Origin: CALMEC01 sp963765105
GTDB taxonomy: Bacteria; Actinomycetota; Thermoleophilia; Miltoncostaeales; Miltoncostaeaceae
Reading direction: 5' to 3'
Length of the DNA: 64,000 nucleotides
Assembly: GCA_963765105.1 (NCBI GenBank)
Contig: CAVXUW010000004.1
Span: 868,001 to 932,000, forward strand
The notes beneath the pieces are model-generated. The model ran no database searches, had not been told where the DNA came from, and saw nothing but the letters and a program-made list of their open reading frames with translations. The number at the start of each line of letters is the position of its first letter. Position 1 is the first letter of the stretch. Of this stretch, positions 57,349 through 64,000 are shown piece by piece. Both the position numbers and the translations under genes were made by a program.

Positions 57349-58986
57349 ATGCATAACGCGTCCGAGCACGCACTCGCCGTGCTTGTCGACATCGAGAACA
57401 TGGCCCGCCCAGGTGCCCGCAACCGGGGCGAGTTCGATATTCACCTGGTGATGAACCGCCTGGCCGAGAAGGGCCGTGTGGTTGTGAAGCGTGCGTACGC
57501 CGACTGGAGCCGCTACCGCGATGCCCGTCGCGAGCTCATGAACGCCGGCCTCGAGCTCATCGAGATGCCCTCGGCCCGTGAAGGAGCGAAGAACCGCGCG
57601 GACATCAAGATGGCCGTCGACGCGATGGAGATCGCCTACAGCCGCCAGCACGTCGACATCTTCGTCATCGTCTCCGGCGACAGTGACTTCACACCGCTGA
57701 TCGGAAAGCTTCGAGAGCTGAACAAGCGGGTTATTGGCGTGGGCCGTGACGAATCGTCGTCCAGCCCGCTCCTCATCGCCAACTGCGACGAGTTCTTCTT
57801 CTACGACAGCCTGGCCGGCAGCGCAATCAGCCACCACAGCGGTGGCGTGCGCCCCGAAGCACTGAACCTCCTTCGCGAGACGCTCATGGCCCGCCAGCGC
57901 GAAGGCGACGAACGGCCCCAGGCCAGCGCGGTAAAGGACTCCATGCGCCGCCGCGACCCGGCATTCGACGAGAATGAGATCGGCTTTTCGACCTTCTCGA
58001 AGTTCCTTGAGGATGCCCAGTCGAAGGGCGTCATCGTGCTCGTCAAGGACGCACGAAGCGGCACGTACCACGTCGACCTCACTGAGGGTGGCAGCGACCT
58101 ACCGTCGAGCGGCACAGCCCGCCCCGTGGAGATTGGTGAGGGTCGCCGTCGTCGTCGTCGTCGTGGTGGTCAGGGTGGTGGCGGAGACTCCGCCAGCCGC
58201 GAGGGGCGTCCGGAGGCCGAGGCCACTGCAGCGGAAACGACGGTCGACTCCGATGCCGAGGTGTTCGAGTTCGAAGTTCCCACGCGTCGCGTGACCGCTG
58301 ACCTTCCCCCGCTCGACCAGCCGATCACGTACGAAGACGTCGTGATGGCGGGCGACGATATCGAGGAAGCCACCGGCGAAGACCCCGATGCCGACGCAAC
58401 CCCCACGCGCGGGGCACGTCGCCGACGCCGACCGTTGGCGACGACACCGGAGCCCGGCACCTCGGACCTTGAGGAGCCCACCGCCGAGGCGAACGAGGCA
58501 ACTCCCGCGGCGGACAACGGCGAGACAGCGGCCCCGACGAGTCGCCGACGCGTGCGTCGCGGAACCGCCATCCCCGCGACCGACGCGGACGCCGAGGCAC
58601 CCGCTGACACGCCTACGGATGATGAAGCGCAGGAGAAGCCGAAGCGACGCACTCGCGCCAAGAAGGTCGAGACCGAGGCTGACGCACCTTCTGAGGCCGA
58701 GACACCCGCCGCTGAAGAGGAGAAGCCGAAGCGACGCACCCGGACGAAGAAGGTCGAGACCGAGGACACCGTCGCGGCTCCCGCCGACGAGCCGGCCACC
58801 GACGAAGAGGCACCGAAGCCTCGACGCCGTCCGCGCACAACGAAGAAGGCCGAGGACACCCCCACCGCCGAGGCCGCCGTGTCAGATGACGAGGCGCCCA
58901 AACCACGACGACGTCCCCGCACCACCAAGAAGGCCGATGACGAGACCCCCACGGCCGGGATCTCGCCGAAGGAATCGCCCTACTAG
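57349..58986 (+). CDS. NYN-domain protein with OST-HTH-like domain and repetitive basic tail
   Basis: 545 residues with a strong GGAGG site. Residues about 8-165 are a NYN/PIN-like nuclease domain (LabA type): LAVLVDIENMARPG, KNRADIKMAVDAMEIAYSRQ and IVSGDSDFTPLIGKLRELNK supply the acidic metal site. Residues about 165-245 (ALNLLRETLMARQREGDERP, FSTFSKFLEDAQSKGVIVLV) resemble an OST-HTH/LOTUS RNA-binding domain. The rest is low-complexity, with four repeats of a basic block (KPKRRTRAKKVE, KPKRRTRTKKVE, KPRRRPRTTKK twice) separated by acidic Ala/Glu/Pro-rich spacers. An RNA-processing role is inferred. Confidence 0.85.
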   Translation: MHNASEHALAVLVDIENMARPGARNRGEFDIHLVMNRLAEKGRVVVKRAYADWSRYRDARRELMNAGLELIEMPSAREGAKNRADIKMAVDAMEIAYSRQHVDIFVIVSGDSDFTPLIGKLRELNKRVIGVGRDESSSSPLLIANCDEFFFYDSLAGSAISHHSGGVRPEALNLLRETLMARQREGDERPQASAVKDSMRRRDPAFDENEIGFSTFSKFLEDAQSKGVIVLVKDARSGTYHVDLTEGGSDLPSSGTARPVEIGEGRRRRRRRGGQGGGGDSASREGRPEAEATAAETTVDSDAEVFEFEVPTRRVTADLPPLDQPITYEDVVMAGDDIEEATGEDPDADATPTRGARRRRRPLATTPEPGTSDLEEPTAEANEATPAADNGETAAPTSRRRVRRGTAIPATDADAEAPADTPTDDEAQEKPKRRTRAKKVETEADAPSEAETPAAEEEKPKRRTRTKKVETEDTVAAPADEPATDEEAPKPRRRPRTTKKAEDTPTAEAAVSDDEAPKPRRRPRTTKKADDETPTAGISPKESPY

Positions 58987-59336
58987 GAGATAGCGCACGT
59001 CCGTCGGCGCGCAACGCGCCGGTAGAGACGGTGAAGCAACGGCATCACCCCGGGAAGGCACGTCGCGCCAACCAGGGGTGATGCCCAGCGCACACGGCGA
59101 GCAGCGGCCACAACGGCATCGGCACCGTCGAGGCGCCTTCCGTCGGCCGTGAGCGCGCGAAGCTCAGCAACGAGCTCGCCTGGATCCAATCCCAGCCGCT
59201 CGCCAACTCCGGGGCTTTGCAGAGGAACGATTGCCACGCCACGTCGTCCGAGCCAGCGGGCCAACCGCGTGCACATCTGGCAGTCACCGTCATAGAAGAC
59301 GACCTCGGCGACGTTTGGGAGGGCACGCTCGCGCAT
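58983..59336 (-). CDS. DCC-family thiol-disulfide oxidoreductase-like protein (DUF393)
   Basis: 117 residues. VVFYDGDCQMCTRLARWLGR contains the DxDCxxC motif of the DCC family. SPGVGERLGLDPGELVAELR, with RRLDGADAVVAAARRVRWAS, and a C-terminal VMPLLHRLYRRVARRR complete the typical pattern. Related proteins are thought to act as thioredoxin-like redox proteins. Its stop overlaps the end of the NYN gene by 4 nt in convergent orientation. Confidence 0.85.
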   Translation of the reverse strand: MRERALPNVAEVVFYDGDCQMCTRLARWLGRRGVAIVPLQSPGVGERLGLDPGELVAELRALTADGRRLDGADAVVAAARRVRWASPLVGATCLPGVMPLLHRLYRRVARRRTCAIS

Positions 59337-59367
59337 CCCTTAAAGCTAAGCACAACTGCGGTGCGTG

Positions 59368-60789
59368 TCAGGGCACAGCGACGACCTGAGGGGATGTGCC
59401 GCGGAAGCGATTGGGACGCACCACGATCTGGCGTGCACGGGCGCCCTGCCCGATGTGGGCGAGTCGGTACCAGGTGCAGTTCGATCGACACGCCCGGTCG
59501 TCGGACTGGCGCAGCGTGTTACCGGTGATCGCGACCTGGGCGACAGAGGCGTCGTCGCTCACATGGATCGCCTGACGGCCATTGTCACGAATGGTGTTGC
59601 CCACAATCCGCACTTCTCGCGTGTTCGATCCGACGAGAATGCCGGTGTGATTGTTCGCGACGATGGTGTTGCGGATGACAGTCACCCCATCAATGCCGTT
59701 ACCGAGCCCGGCCTCATCGCCCATCGCCAGAATGAGACCCGACCGCTCGGTTGAACTCTGCAGCGTGTTGCCCTCGATCACAAGACGCGTGATTCGGCGC
59801 CGGAAGTCGCCGTCGGAGCGCTTCTGATCGAACACATGGATGCGGTAGCCCGGCGCGCCCGAAGCAACGTTGAACCGCAGGGCGACCCCCGCTCCATAGG
59901 AGACGTAGAAGCAGTGCCCCTGTGTGCCAACCGTGCTGCCGGACACTCGGCACGCGTTTCCCGCAACCAGGTGATCGTCGCCGTGAACGTCGACCGCAGA
60001 GAAACCAATGGTGCCAACGAAGCCGTTGTCGATGAGCCGCACGCCGCGATGGCCGGGAAGTCCCGTGTCGGGAATACCGAGTGACTTCCCGTTGGCGAAG
60101 GCGAACCCGGCAACGGTGACGTAGTCGGCATCGACGATGAACGGGCGAGAGGCGTTTCTCAGCGTGGGCCGCTCGCCGGGCGCGGCTTTGATGACAATTG
60201 GCCGCTGAGGCGTACCGGAGCCGCGCACCCAGATCTCACTTTCGTCATACGTGCCGCCACGGACGAGCAGTGTGTCACCAGGTCGCAACCGCGCTTGGAG
60301 CGCGTGGCTGACCGTGGCGCACGGCGCGGCCGAGCTGCACGCCGCACCATCCACGCCACGGGGCGCGACGAACCACACGCGGCCCCTTTGTGGGACGAAG
60401 CTCACCCTCTGTGCCGATGTGCGCCCACCAACGCGGACAACCACGCGGCCGGCCCGAACACCGCGTCCCGGCTGGACCACGATCGTTTCGAGCCCGGGCG
60501 CCGCGGCGCGGCGAGCGCCCCACTCGACGTACCGCGCGACCGGACGTCCGCCGATCGTGACTCGTGACGCTCCGCGCGATCGGCCAAAACCCCGACCGTA
60601 GATCGTAATCGGCACACCGAGGCCGCGCGGCCCGCCCGTCGTCGGCCCCGATGCCTGGTCAAGGAAGAGAACCGTCGGCGGCGCCGGAGCAGAGCCGGCG
60701 ATGACCGGGGCGATACAACCGACAATGAGCGTCGCGCTGACGGCGATCACGTGACACCAAGTGGGTCTCGCATTCACGCCGGGAACCAT
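59368..60789 (-). CDS. secreted parallel beta-helix protein with IPT/TIG domain
   Basis: About 473 residues. The start is uncertain (ATG 60789 or GTG 60777). A hydrophobic segment HVIAVSATLIVGCIAPVIAG is the signal peptide. An IPT/TIG-like domain (VTIGGRPVARYVEWG, RVVVRVGGRTSAQRV) is followed by CSSAAPCATVSHALQARLRP, DTLLVRGGTYDE. A long right-handed beta-helix comes next, with PbH1-type turns: VTVAGFAFANGK, LVIEGNTLQSS, VTVIRNTIVANNHTGIL, VRIVGNTIRDN, VAITGNTLRQSD. Such proteins are often polysaccharide lyases or surface binders; no catalytic set can be identified. Confidence 0.8.
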   Translation of the reverse strand: MVPGVNARPTWCHVIAVSATLIVGCIAPVIAGSAPAPPTVLFLDQASGPTTGGPRGLGVPITIYGRGFGRSRGASRVTIGGRPVARYVEWGARRAAAPGLETIVVQPGRGVRAGRVVVRVGGRTSAQRVSFVPQRGRVWFVAPRGVDGAACSSAAPCATVSHALQARLRPGDTLLVRGGTYDESEIWVRGSGTPQRPIVIKAAPGERPTLRNASRPFIVDADYVTVAGFAFANGKSLGIPDTGLPGHRGVRLIDNGFVGTIGFSAVDVHGDDHLVAGNACRVSGSTVGTQGHCFYVSYGAGVALRFNVASGAPGYRIHVFDQKRSDGDFRRRITRLVIEGNTLQSSTERSGLILAMGDEAGLGNGIDGVTVIRNTIVANNHTGILVGSNTREVRIVGNTIRDNGRQAIHVSDDASVAQVAITGNTLRQSDDRACRSNCTWYRLAHIGQGARARQIVVRPNRFRGTSPQVVAVP

Positions 60790-61085
60790 ACCGAGGGTTG
60801 GCGGAGCGACGCGGCCGAGGGCTGAGGTTCTCACCGCTATCGAGGGTGAAAGGTGTTTGACGCCTGATTGCTTTTAAGATTATCCTGATGATCCACGGCA
60901 GATGTTTGGACGTCACTCGCCGCCGATCCCGGGTGGTTTCGCACACGGCCCCTGTGACCGCGCCTTGGCAGTCATGCGAAATGGCGGGCTGCCGGAGTTC
61001 GTTCGCCGTGGCCGAGCTTGGTCATCTCCTTCGACCACGTAGACGGAAGACCCTTCTGCCATGCCATGGCTACACGCAAACAGTG

Positions 61086-61508
61086 TTACCTGATCTCGAC
61101 GGGAACCTCGGTGATCTGCTCACCCTCCGCCCCCGTGCGGGCGAGAAGAAACGCGCGGATTTCGGGCCGGGCGTCGTTCGCCAAGGAGACGATGAGGTAT
61201 GGCGTCTCGGGGTAGAACGCCAGCTCCACATCGGTGCGTGACGGGTACGCCGCCGAGCGGGTGTGGGAGTGGTAGATGGCCGCCACGTCCCAACCGGCGC
61301 CCTCGATCTCGTCGAAAATGCGCAGCTGCTCCAGGCCGTCCATGGAGTACAAGAACGGGCTGGCAGCGGTGTTGGTGGCGCGAAAGACCCGGGTGACGAC
61401 ACCATCCACCCCGGCCAGTAGCCCGCAGCACTCGTTGGGCAGTTCTGCTCGGGCGTGGGCAACGAGCTCGTCAGCGAGCTCCGTCGGCAGAACAACCGGG
61501 GCTACCAG
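61086..61508 (-). CDS. JAMM/MPN+ (M67) metalloprotease, Mec+-like
   Basis: About 140 residues. The JAMM zinc site is complete: Glu in ARAELPNECCGLLAG, and H-x-H-x7-S-x2-D in YHSHTRSAAYPSRTD. In mycobacteria the homologous Mec+ removes cysteine from CysO-Cys. It closes the operon rhodanese/MoeB - CysO - CysM - JAMM, which is the complete thiocarboxylate cysteine pathway. There is no ATG, GTG or TTG at the expected position: the frame passes through GTT CTG GTA over the cysM stop. I give CTG 61508 as a tentative start; the nearest standard start is GTG 61583, deep inside cysM. Confidence 0.82.
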   Translation of the reverse strand: MVAPVVLPTELADELVAHARAELPNECCGLLAGVDGVVTRVFRATNTAASPFLYSMDGLEQLRIFDEIEGAGWDVAAIYHSHTRSAAYPSRTDVELAFYPETPYLIVSLANDARPEIRAFLLARTGAEGEQITEVPVEIR

Positions 61509-62464
61509 AACACTCCCTGGTCGAGCCGCTCGCGTGCGGCATCGACATCGTCGTCCCAGATGCCGGCCGACAGGTACTTCCACCCGCCATCGGCAACGAT
61601 GCCCACAATGGTGCCGCGGTCCATCGTCGCGGCGATGCGCGAGCACACGTGCATGACGGCGCCGGATGAGATACCCACGAACAGTCCCTCGTCCCTGGCA
61701 AGTCGCCGGGTCATGTCGAGCGCGTCGTCGTTTCCGACCAGCAGCTTCCGGTCGAGCTTGGTGACGTCAAGGATGGGCGGAACGAACCCGTCGTCGAGGC
61801 TGCGAAGGCCCATGACCGGGTCACCCTGCAGGGGCTCGCAGGCGACGATTTGAATGTCGGCACGGTGGCGCTTCAAACGCTCCGAGCAGCCCATGAGCGT
61901 GCCGCCGGTGCCGAGGCCAGCAACCAGCACATCCACCTCGGGGCAGTCACGCACGATCTCGTCAGCCGTGCCGTTCTCGTGAGCCCGCGGGTTGGCGGGG
62001 TTACCGTACTGGTACGGCATGAAGATGCCGCGCTCCGCGCTGAGGCGTTTCGCCACCACCACGGAGCCATTGGACCCCTGGCTACCAGGCGAGTCGACGA
62101 TTTCGGCGCCATACATGCGCAAAAGCTGCCGGCGCTCCTCGGTGACGTTGTCGGGCATCACGGCGATGAGGTGGTAGCCACGCACCCGGCAGATCATCGC
62201 GAGCGAGATTCCGGTGTTGCCGGAGGTGGGCTCCATGATCGTGTCGCCGGGTCGGATAAGCCCGCGCTCCTCCGCGTCGTCGATCAGAGACAGGGCGGTG
62301 CGGTCCTTGATCGATCCGGTGGGGTTGACCGATTCGAGTTTCGCCAGGATCCGGACGTCCGGGTTCGGCGTGATCGCAGCAAGCTCCACGAGCGGCGTGT
62401 TGCCGATCGTGGCGACGAGGTCTGGCGAGACCGCCTGAGGAGGCGGAGCGAGCCCGATGCTCAC
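61502..62464 (-). CDS. cysM: CysO-dependent cysteine synthase
   Basis: 320 residues from a GTG that overlaps the cysO stop (GTGA). The fold type II PLP enzyme has IGNTPLVELAAI, the Schiff-base Lys53 in NPTGSIKDRTALSLI, the substrate loop EPTSGNTGISLAM, and the PLP phosphate loop AGLGTGGTLMG. The context with CysO and a JAMM protease fits the mycobacterial CysM type, which uses O-phosphoserine and CysO thiocarboxylate rather than free sulfide. The C-terminus WDDDVDAARERLDQGVFW may act as the flexible lid known in that type. Confidence 0.94.
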   Translation of the reverse strand: MSIGLAPPPQAVSPDLVATIGNTPLVELAAITPNPDVRILAKLESVNPTGSIKDRTALSLIDDAEERGLIRPGDTIMEPTSGNTGISLAMICRVRGYHLIAVMPDNVTEERRQLLRMYGAEIVDSPGSQGSNGSVVVAKRLSAERGIFMPYQYGNPANPRAHENGTADEIVRDCPEVDVLVAGLGTGGTLMGCSERLKRHRADIQIVACEPLQGDPVMGLRSLDDGFVPPILDVTKLDRKLLVGNDDALDMTRRLARDEGLFVGISSGAVMHVCSRIAATMDRGTIVGIVADGGWKYLSAGIWDDDVDAARERLDQGVFW

Positions 62465-62739
62465 CGGGCGCCCCCGGCCATCGCCGGAAGGATGGTGACG
62501 GTGTCGCTCTCACCCACGGGCGTGTCGAGCCAACCAAGCATTCGGACGTCCTCATCGTTGAGGTAGATGTTGACGAACCGGTGGAGCGTGCCGTCGGAGT
62601 CCTCGAGTTGCGTTTGAATCCCGGGGTGCGTGGCATAGAGCGACTCGAGCACCTCCGCGACCGTCGCGCCAGTGGCCTCGACTTCACGCTCACCGCCGAC
62701 GGCGGGGCGGAGCACCGGGGGAATACGAACTCGGCTCAT
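62461..62739 (-). CDS. cysO: CysO/MoaD-type sulfur-carrier protein
   Basis: 92 residues from ATG 62739. A ubiquitin-like beta-grasp fold: SRVRIPPVLRPAVGGEREVE, VAEVLESLYATHPGIQTQLE, FVNIYLNDEDVRMLGWLDTP, then DTVTILPAMAGGAR. Sulfur carriers normally end in an exposed Gly-Gly that is adenylated and thiocarboxylated. Here two extra residues (Ala-Arg) follow GG, so proteolytic trimming, perhaps by the JAMM protease of the same operon, would be needed. The ATG overlaps the MoeB-like gene's stop (62736-62739) and the stop overlaps the cysM start. Confidence 0.9.
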   Translation of the reverse strand: MSRVRIPPVLRPAVGGEREVEATGATVAEVLESLYATHPGIQTQLEDSDGTLHRFVNIYLNDEDVRMLGWLDTPVGESDTVTILPAMAGGAR

Positions 62740-63920
62740 CGGGCGGCTCCGGCAGCGTGGTGCCCGACCCCCGAGCACCACGCCTCGTAGTCTGTGAACT
62801 CCAGCTTGGCGGTGGGGCCGCACGCCGGGCAGTCGGGATCGCGACGGAGTTTCAGCTCGGTGTAGGTCATGCCCAATGCGTCGTAGACGAGCAAACGCCC
62901 ATTGAGCGTGTCACCGATGCCGAGCAGCACCTTGATGGTCTCCGTGGCTTGTACCGAGCCCATCACCCCGCACAAAACGCCCAGGACGCCGGCCTCGCCG
63001 CACGACGGGGCGAGCTCGGGGGGTGGCGGTTCGGGGAACAAGCACCGGTAGCAGGGCCCCTCGTAGGGCATGAACACCGAGGCGTGACCTTCGAAACGCA
63101 GGATGCTCGCGTGCACCAGCGGTGTGCGTGTCATGAGCGACGCGTCGGCGAGCAGGTAGCGCGTCGGGAAGTTGTCGGCCCCGTCGACGATGACGTCGTA
63201 GTCGGCGAGCAGGTCGAGCACGTTGTCCTTGTTCACACGAAACGGGTGGACGTTGACCGTGACATCGGGGTTCAGCGCGGCGATGGCCGTCTTGGCCGAC
63301 TCGCCCTTCGGAGTGCCCACCCGGTCTGTGGTGTGAATGATCTGCCGCTGAAGGTTCGAATCGTCGACAACATCGTCGTCGACCAGACCGAGGGTTCCCA
63401 CCCCGGCGGCCGCGAGGTACAGCGCCGTCGGCGAACCGAGCCCCCCCGCACCGATGAGAAGCACTTTGCTGTCGAGCAACTTCTGCTGACCCTCGGCGCC
63501 GATCTCCGGAATGAGGATGTGTCGGCTGTACCGGCGACGCTGATCGGGCGACAGGCTCCGCGGTGTCTCGAACGGACGTCCGCCCCGCTTCCAATCGGCA
63601 AAGCCACCGGCCAGGCTGATGACCTTGGTGTACCCCATTCCCATTAGGGTGTCGGCAGCCAGAAGCGACCGGGCCCCGCCGGCACAGTTGACGACGATCG
63701 GCTGGTCGGGCGTCGCAACCCCGGCAATACGGCTTTCGAGGAACCCGCGCGGCACGTGAACGGCTCCGGGGATGTAGCCCTCGTCCCATTCGGCCTGCTC
63801 GCGGACATCGATCAGAAGCGGCGGCTCATCGGCTGCGAGTGCCTCGGCAAGGGCGGCGGAGTCGATCTCCGGAACGTGTTCTCTGGCCGCGGCCAGAAGC
63901 TCGTTGTAACTGCGGGACAT
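62736..63920 (-). CDS. rhodanese-MoeB/ThiF fusion, sulfur-carrier activating enzyme
   Basis: 394 residues. Unusually the rhodanese domain is N-terminal (about 18-118) with its active Cys79 in VNCAGGARS. The C-terminal part is an E1-like adenylyltransferase: IGAGGLGSPTALYLAAAGVG (157-163 nucleotide loop), DDDVVDDSNLQRQIIHTTD, the zinc Cys pairs CYRC and CPAC, and the catalytic Cys in APSCGEAGVLGVLCG. It adenylates and then thiocarboxylates the CysO C-terminus. In mycobacteria this role is played by MoeZ, whose rhodanese lies at the C-terminus. It is the first gene of the cysteine operon. Confidence 0.92.
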   Translation of the reverse strand: MSRSYNELLAAAREHVPEIDSAALAEALAADEPPLLIDVREQAEWDEGYIPGAVHVPRGFLESRIAGVATPDQPIVVNCAGGARSLLAADTLMGMGYTKVISLAGGFADWKRGGRPFETPRSLSPDQRRRYSRHILIPEIGAEGQQKLLDSKVLLIGAGGLGSPTALYLAAAGVGTLGLVDDDVVDDSNLQRQIIHTTDRVGTPKGESAKTAIAALNPDVTVNVHPFRVNKDNVLDLLADYDVIVDGADNFPTRYLLADASLMTRTPLVHASILRFEGHASVFMPYEGPCYRCLFPEPPPPELAPSCGEAGVLGVLCGVMGSVQATETIKVLLGIGDTLNGRLLVYDALGMTYTELKLRRDPDCPACGPTAKLEFTDYEAWCSGVGHHAAGAAR

Positions 63921-63955
63921 ACGTGGGTCTCCGAGATACCAGAATAGGTACCGGG

Positions 63956-63961
63956 ATTATA
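63956..63961 (-). promoter_or_regulatory. -10 box of the cysteine-operon promoter
   Basis: On the minus strand TATAAT (consensus) lies 35 bp upstream of the rhodanese/MoeB start, leaving a leader of about 30 nt with GGAG near the ATG. No good -35 hexamer is seen at 17 bp. Confidence 0.55.
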
Positions 63962-64000
63962 CCCATTTTCGCGTTTGGGCCCTGCGGTACCTTTCCCCCA

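Noticed and set aside
62757..63647. 296-codon plus-strand frame opposite the rhodanese-MoeB gene
   Set aside because: Antisense of a well-supported enzyme; no start signal or domain.

Overview
This is a 64 kb, GC-rich, densely coded chromosomal window from a bacterium. It encodes a CysO/CysM/JAMM cysteine pathway, many GTG/TTG starts with 1-8 nt gene overlaps, a leaderless-type regulator gene, and secreted beta-rich proteins of a kind I associate with Thermoleophilia (21600-22238, and the C-terminus of 20051-21175). Together these suggest a deep-branching member of Actinomycetota, probably Thermoleophilia or a relative. The class assignment rests on remembered family resemblance, not on a search.

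Layout. 1-15 kb is a stress, cation and central-carbon block. It holds universal stress proteins, a metal P1B-type ATPase with a TPC motif, a LiaF-like membrane protein, and a PRC/MgtE-N/CBS sensor protein split by a +1 frame change at CCC TGA. The sensor runs directly into an Nramp-like (probably Mg2+) transporter. The block continues with a beta-phosphoglucomutase/GH65 phosphorylase fusion, a phosphoketolase-acetate kinase operon (xfp-ackA) and a CBS/P-loop GTPase. 15-27 kb holds secreted proteins, a cupin, a three-gene micro-operon (small Cys/His protein, HATPase anti-sigma-like kinase, DnaJ-type zinc ribbon), a methyltransferase, an HD-GYP protein, an exported intradiol dioxygenase, a protoglobin with a Cys-rich MarR regulator, an aminotransferase and an acylphosphatase.

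27.7-37.5 kb is the most unusual region. Starting at the 3' end of tRNA-Glu there are about nine same-oriented copies, whole or partial, of a 73-80 bp imperfect inverted repeat. Its ends match the integron attC core sites RYYYAAC and GTTRRRY. Between the copies lie single genes or small gene pairs typical of mobile cassettes: ArsR with an AHSA1 protein, tiny ORFs, a DUF4143 ATPase, an epoxide hydrolase, a MazF-type toxin-antitoxin pair, an exported agmatine deiminase and a VOC protein. No integron integrase is visible, so I read it as a CALIN-type cassette array lying on the minus strand. It also carries two clusters of CCGGGA repeats spaced by exactly 23 nt.

37.8-64 kb returns to housekeeping content. 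It holds an ArsC-type arsenate reductase, tRNA-Val and tRNA-Asp, a CPA1 antiporter, an amino-acid decarboxylase, a VOC and metallo-beta-lactamase pair around a long inverted repeat, and a PhoX-like phosphatase. Next come a lipoamide-dehydrogenase-type flavoprotein, a TrkH-TrkA-FabI-phosphoesterase run, SixA, an acyl-CoA synthetase and a DUF/SRPBCC/ArsR/SRPBCC operon. The window ends with citrate synthase, an NYN-domain protein, a beta-helix secreted protein and the rhodanese/MoeB-CysO-CysM-JAMM cysteine biosynthesis operon.
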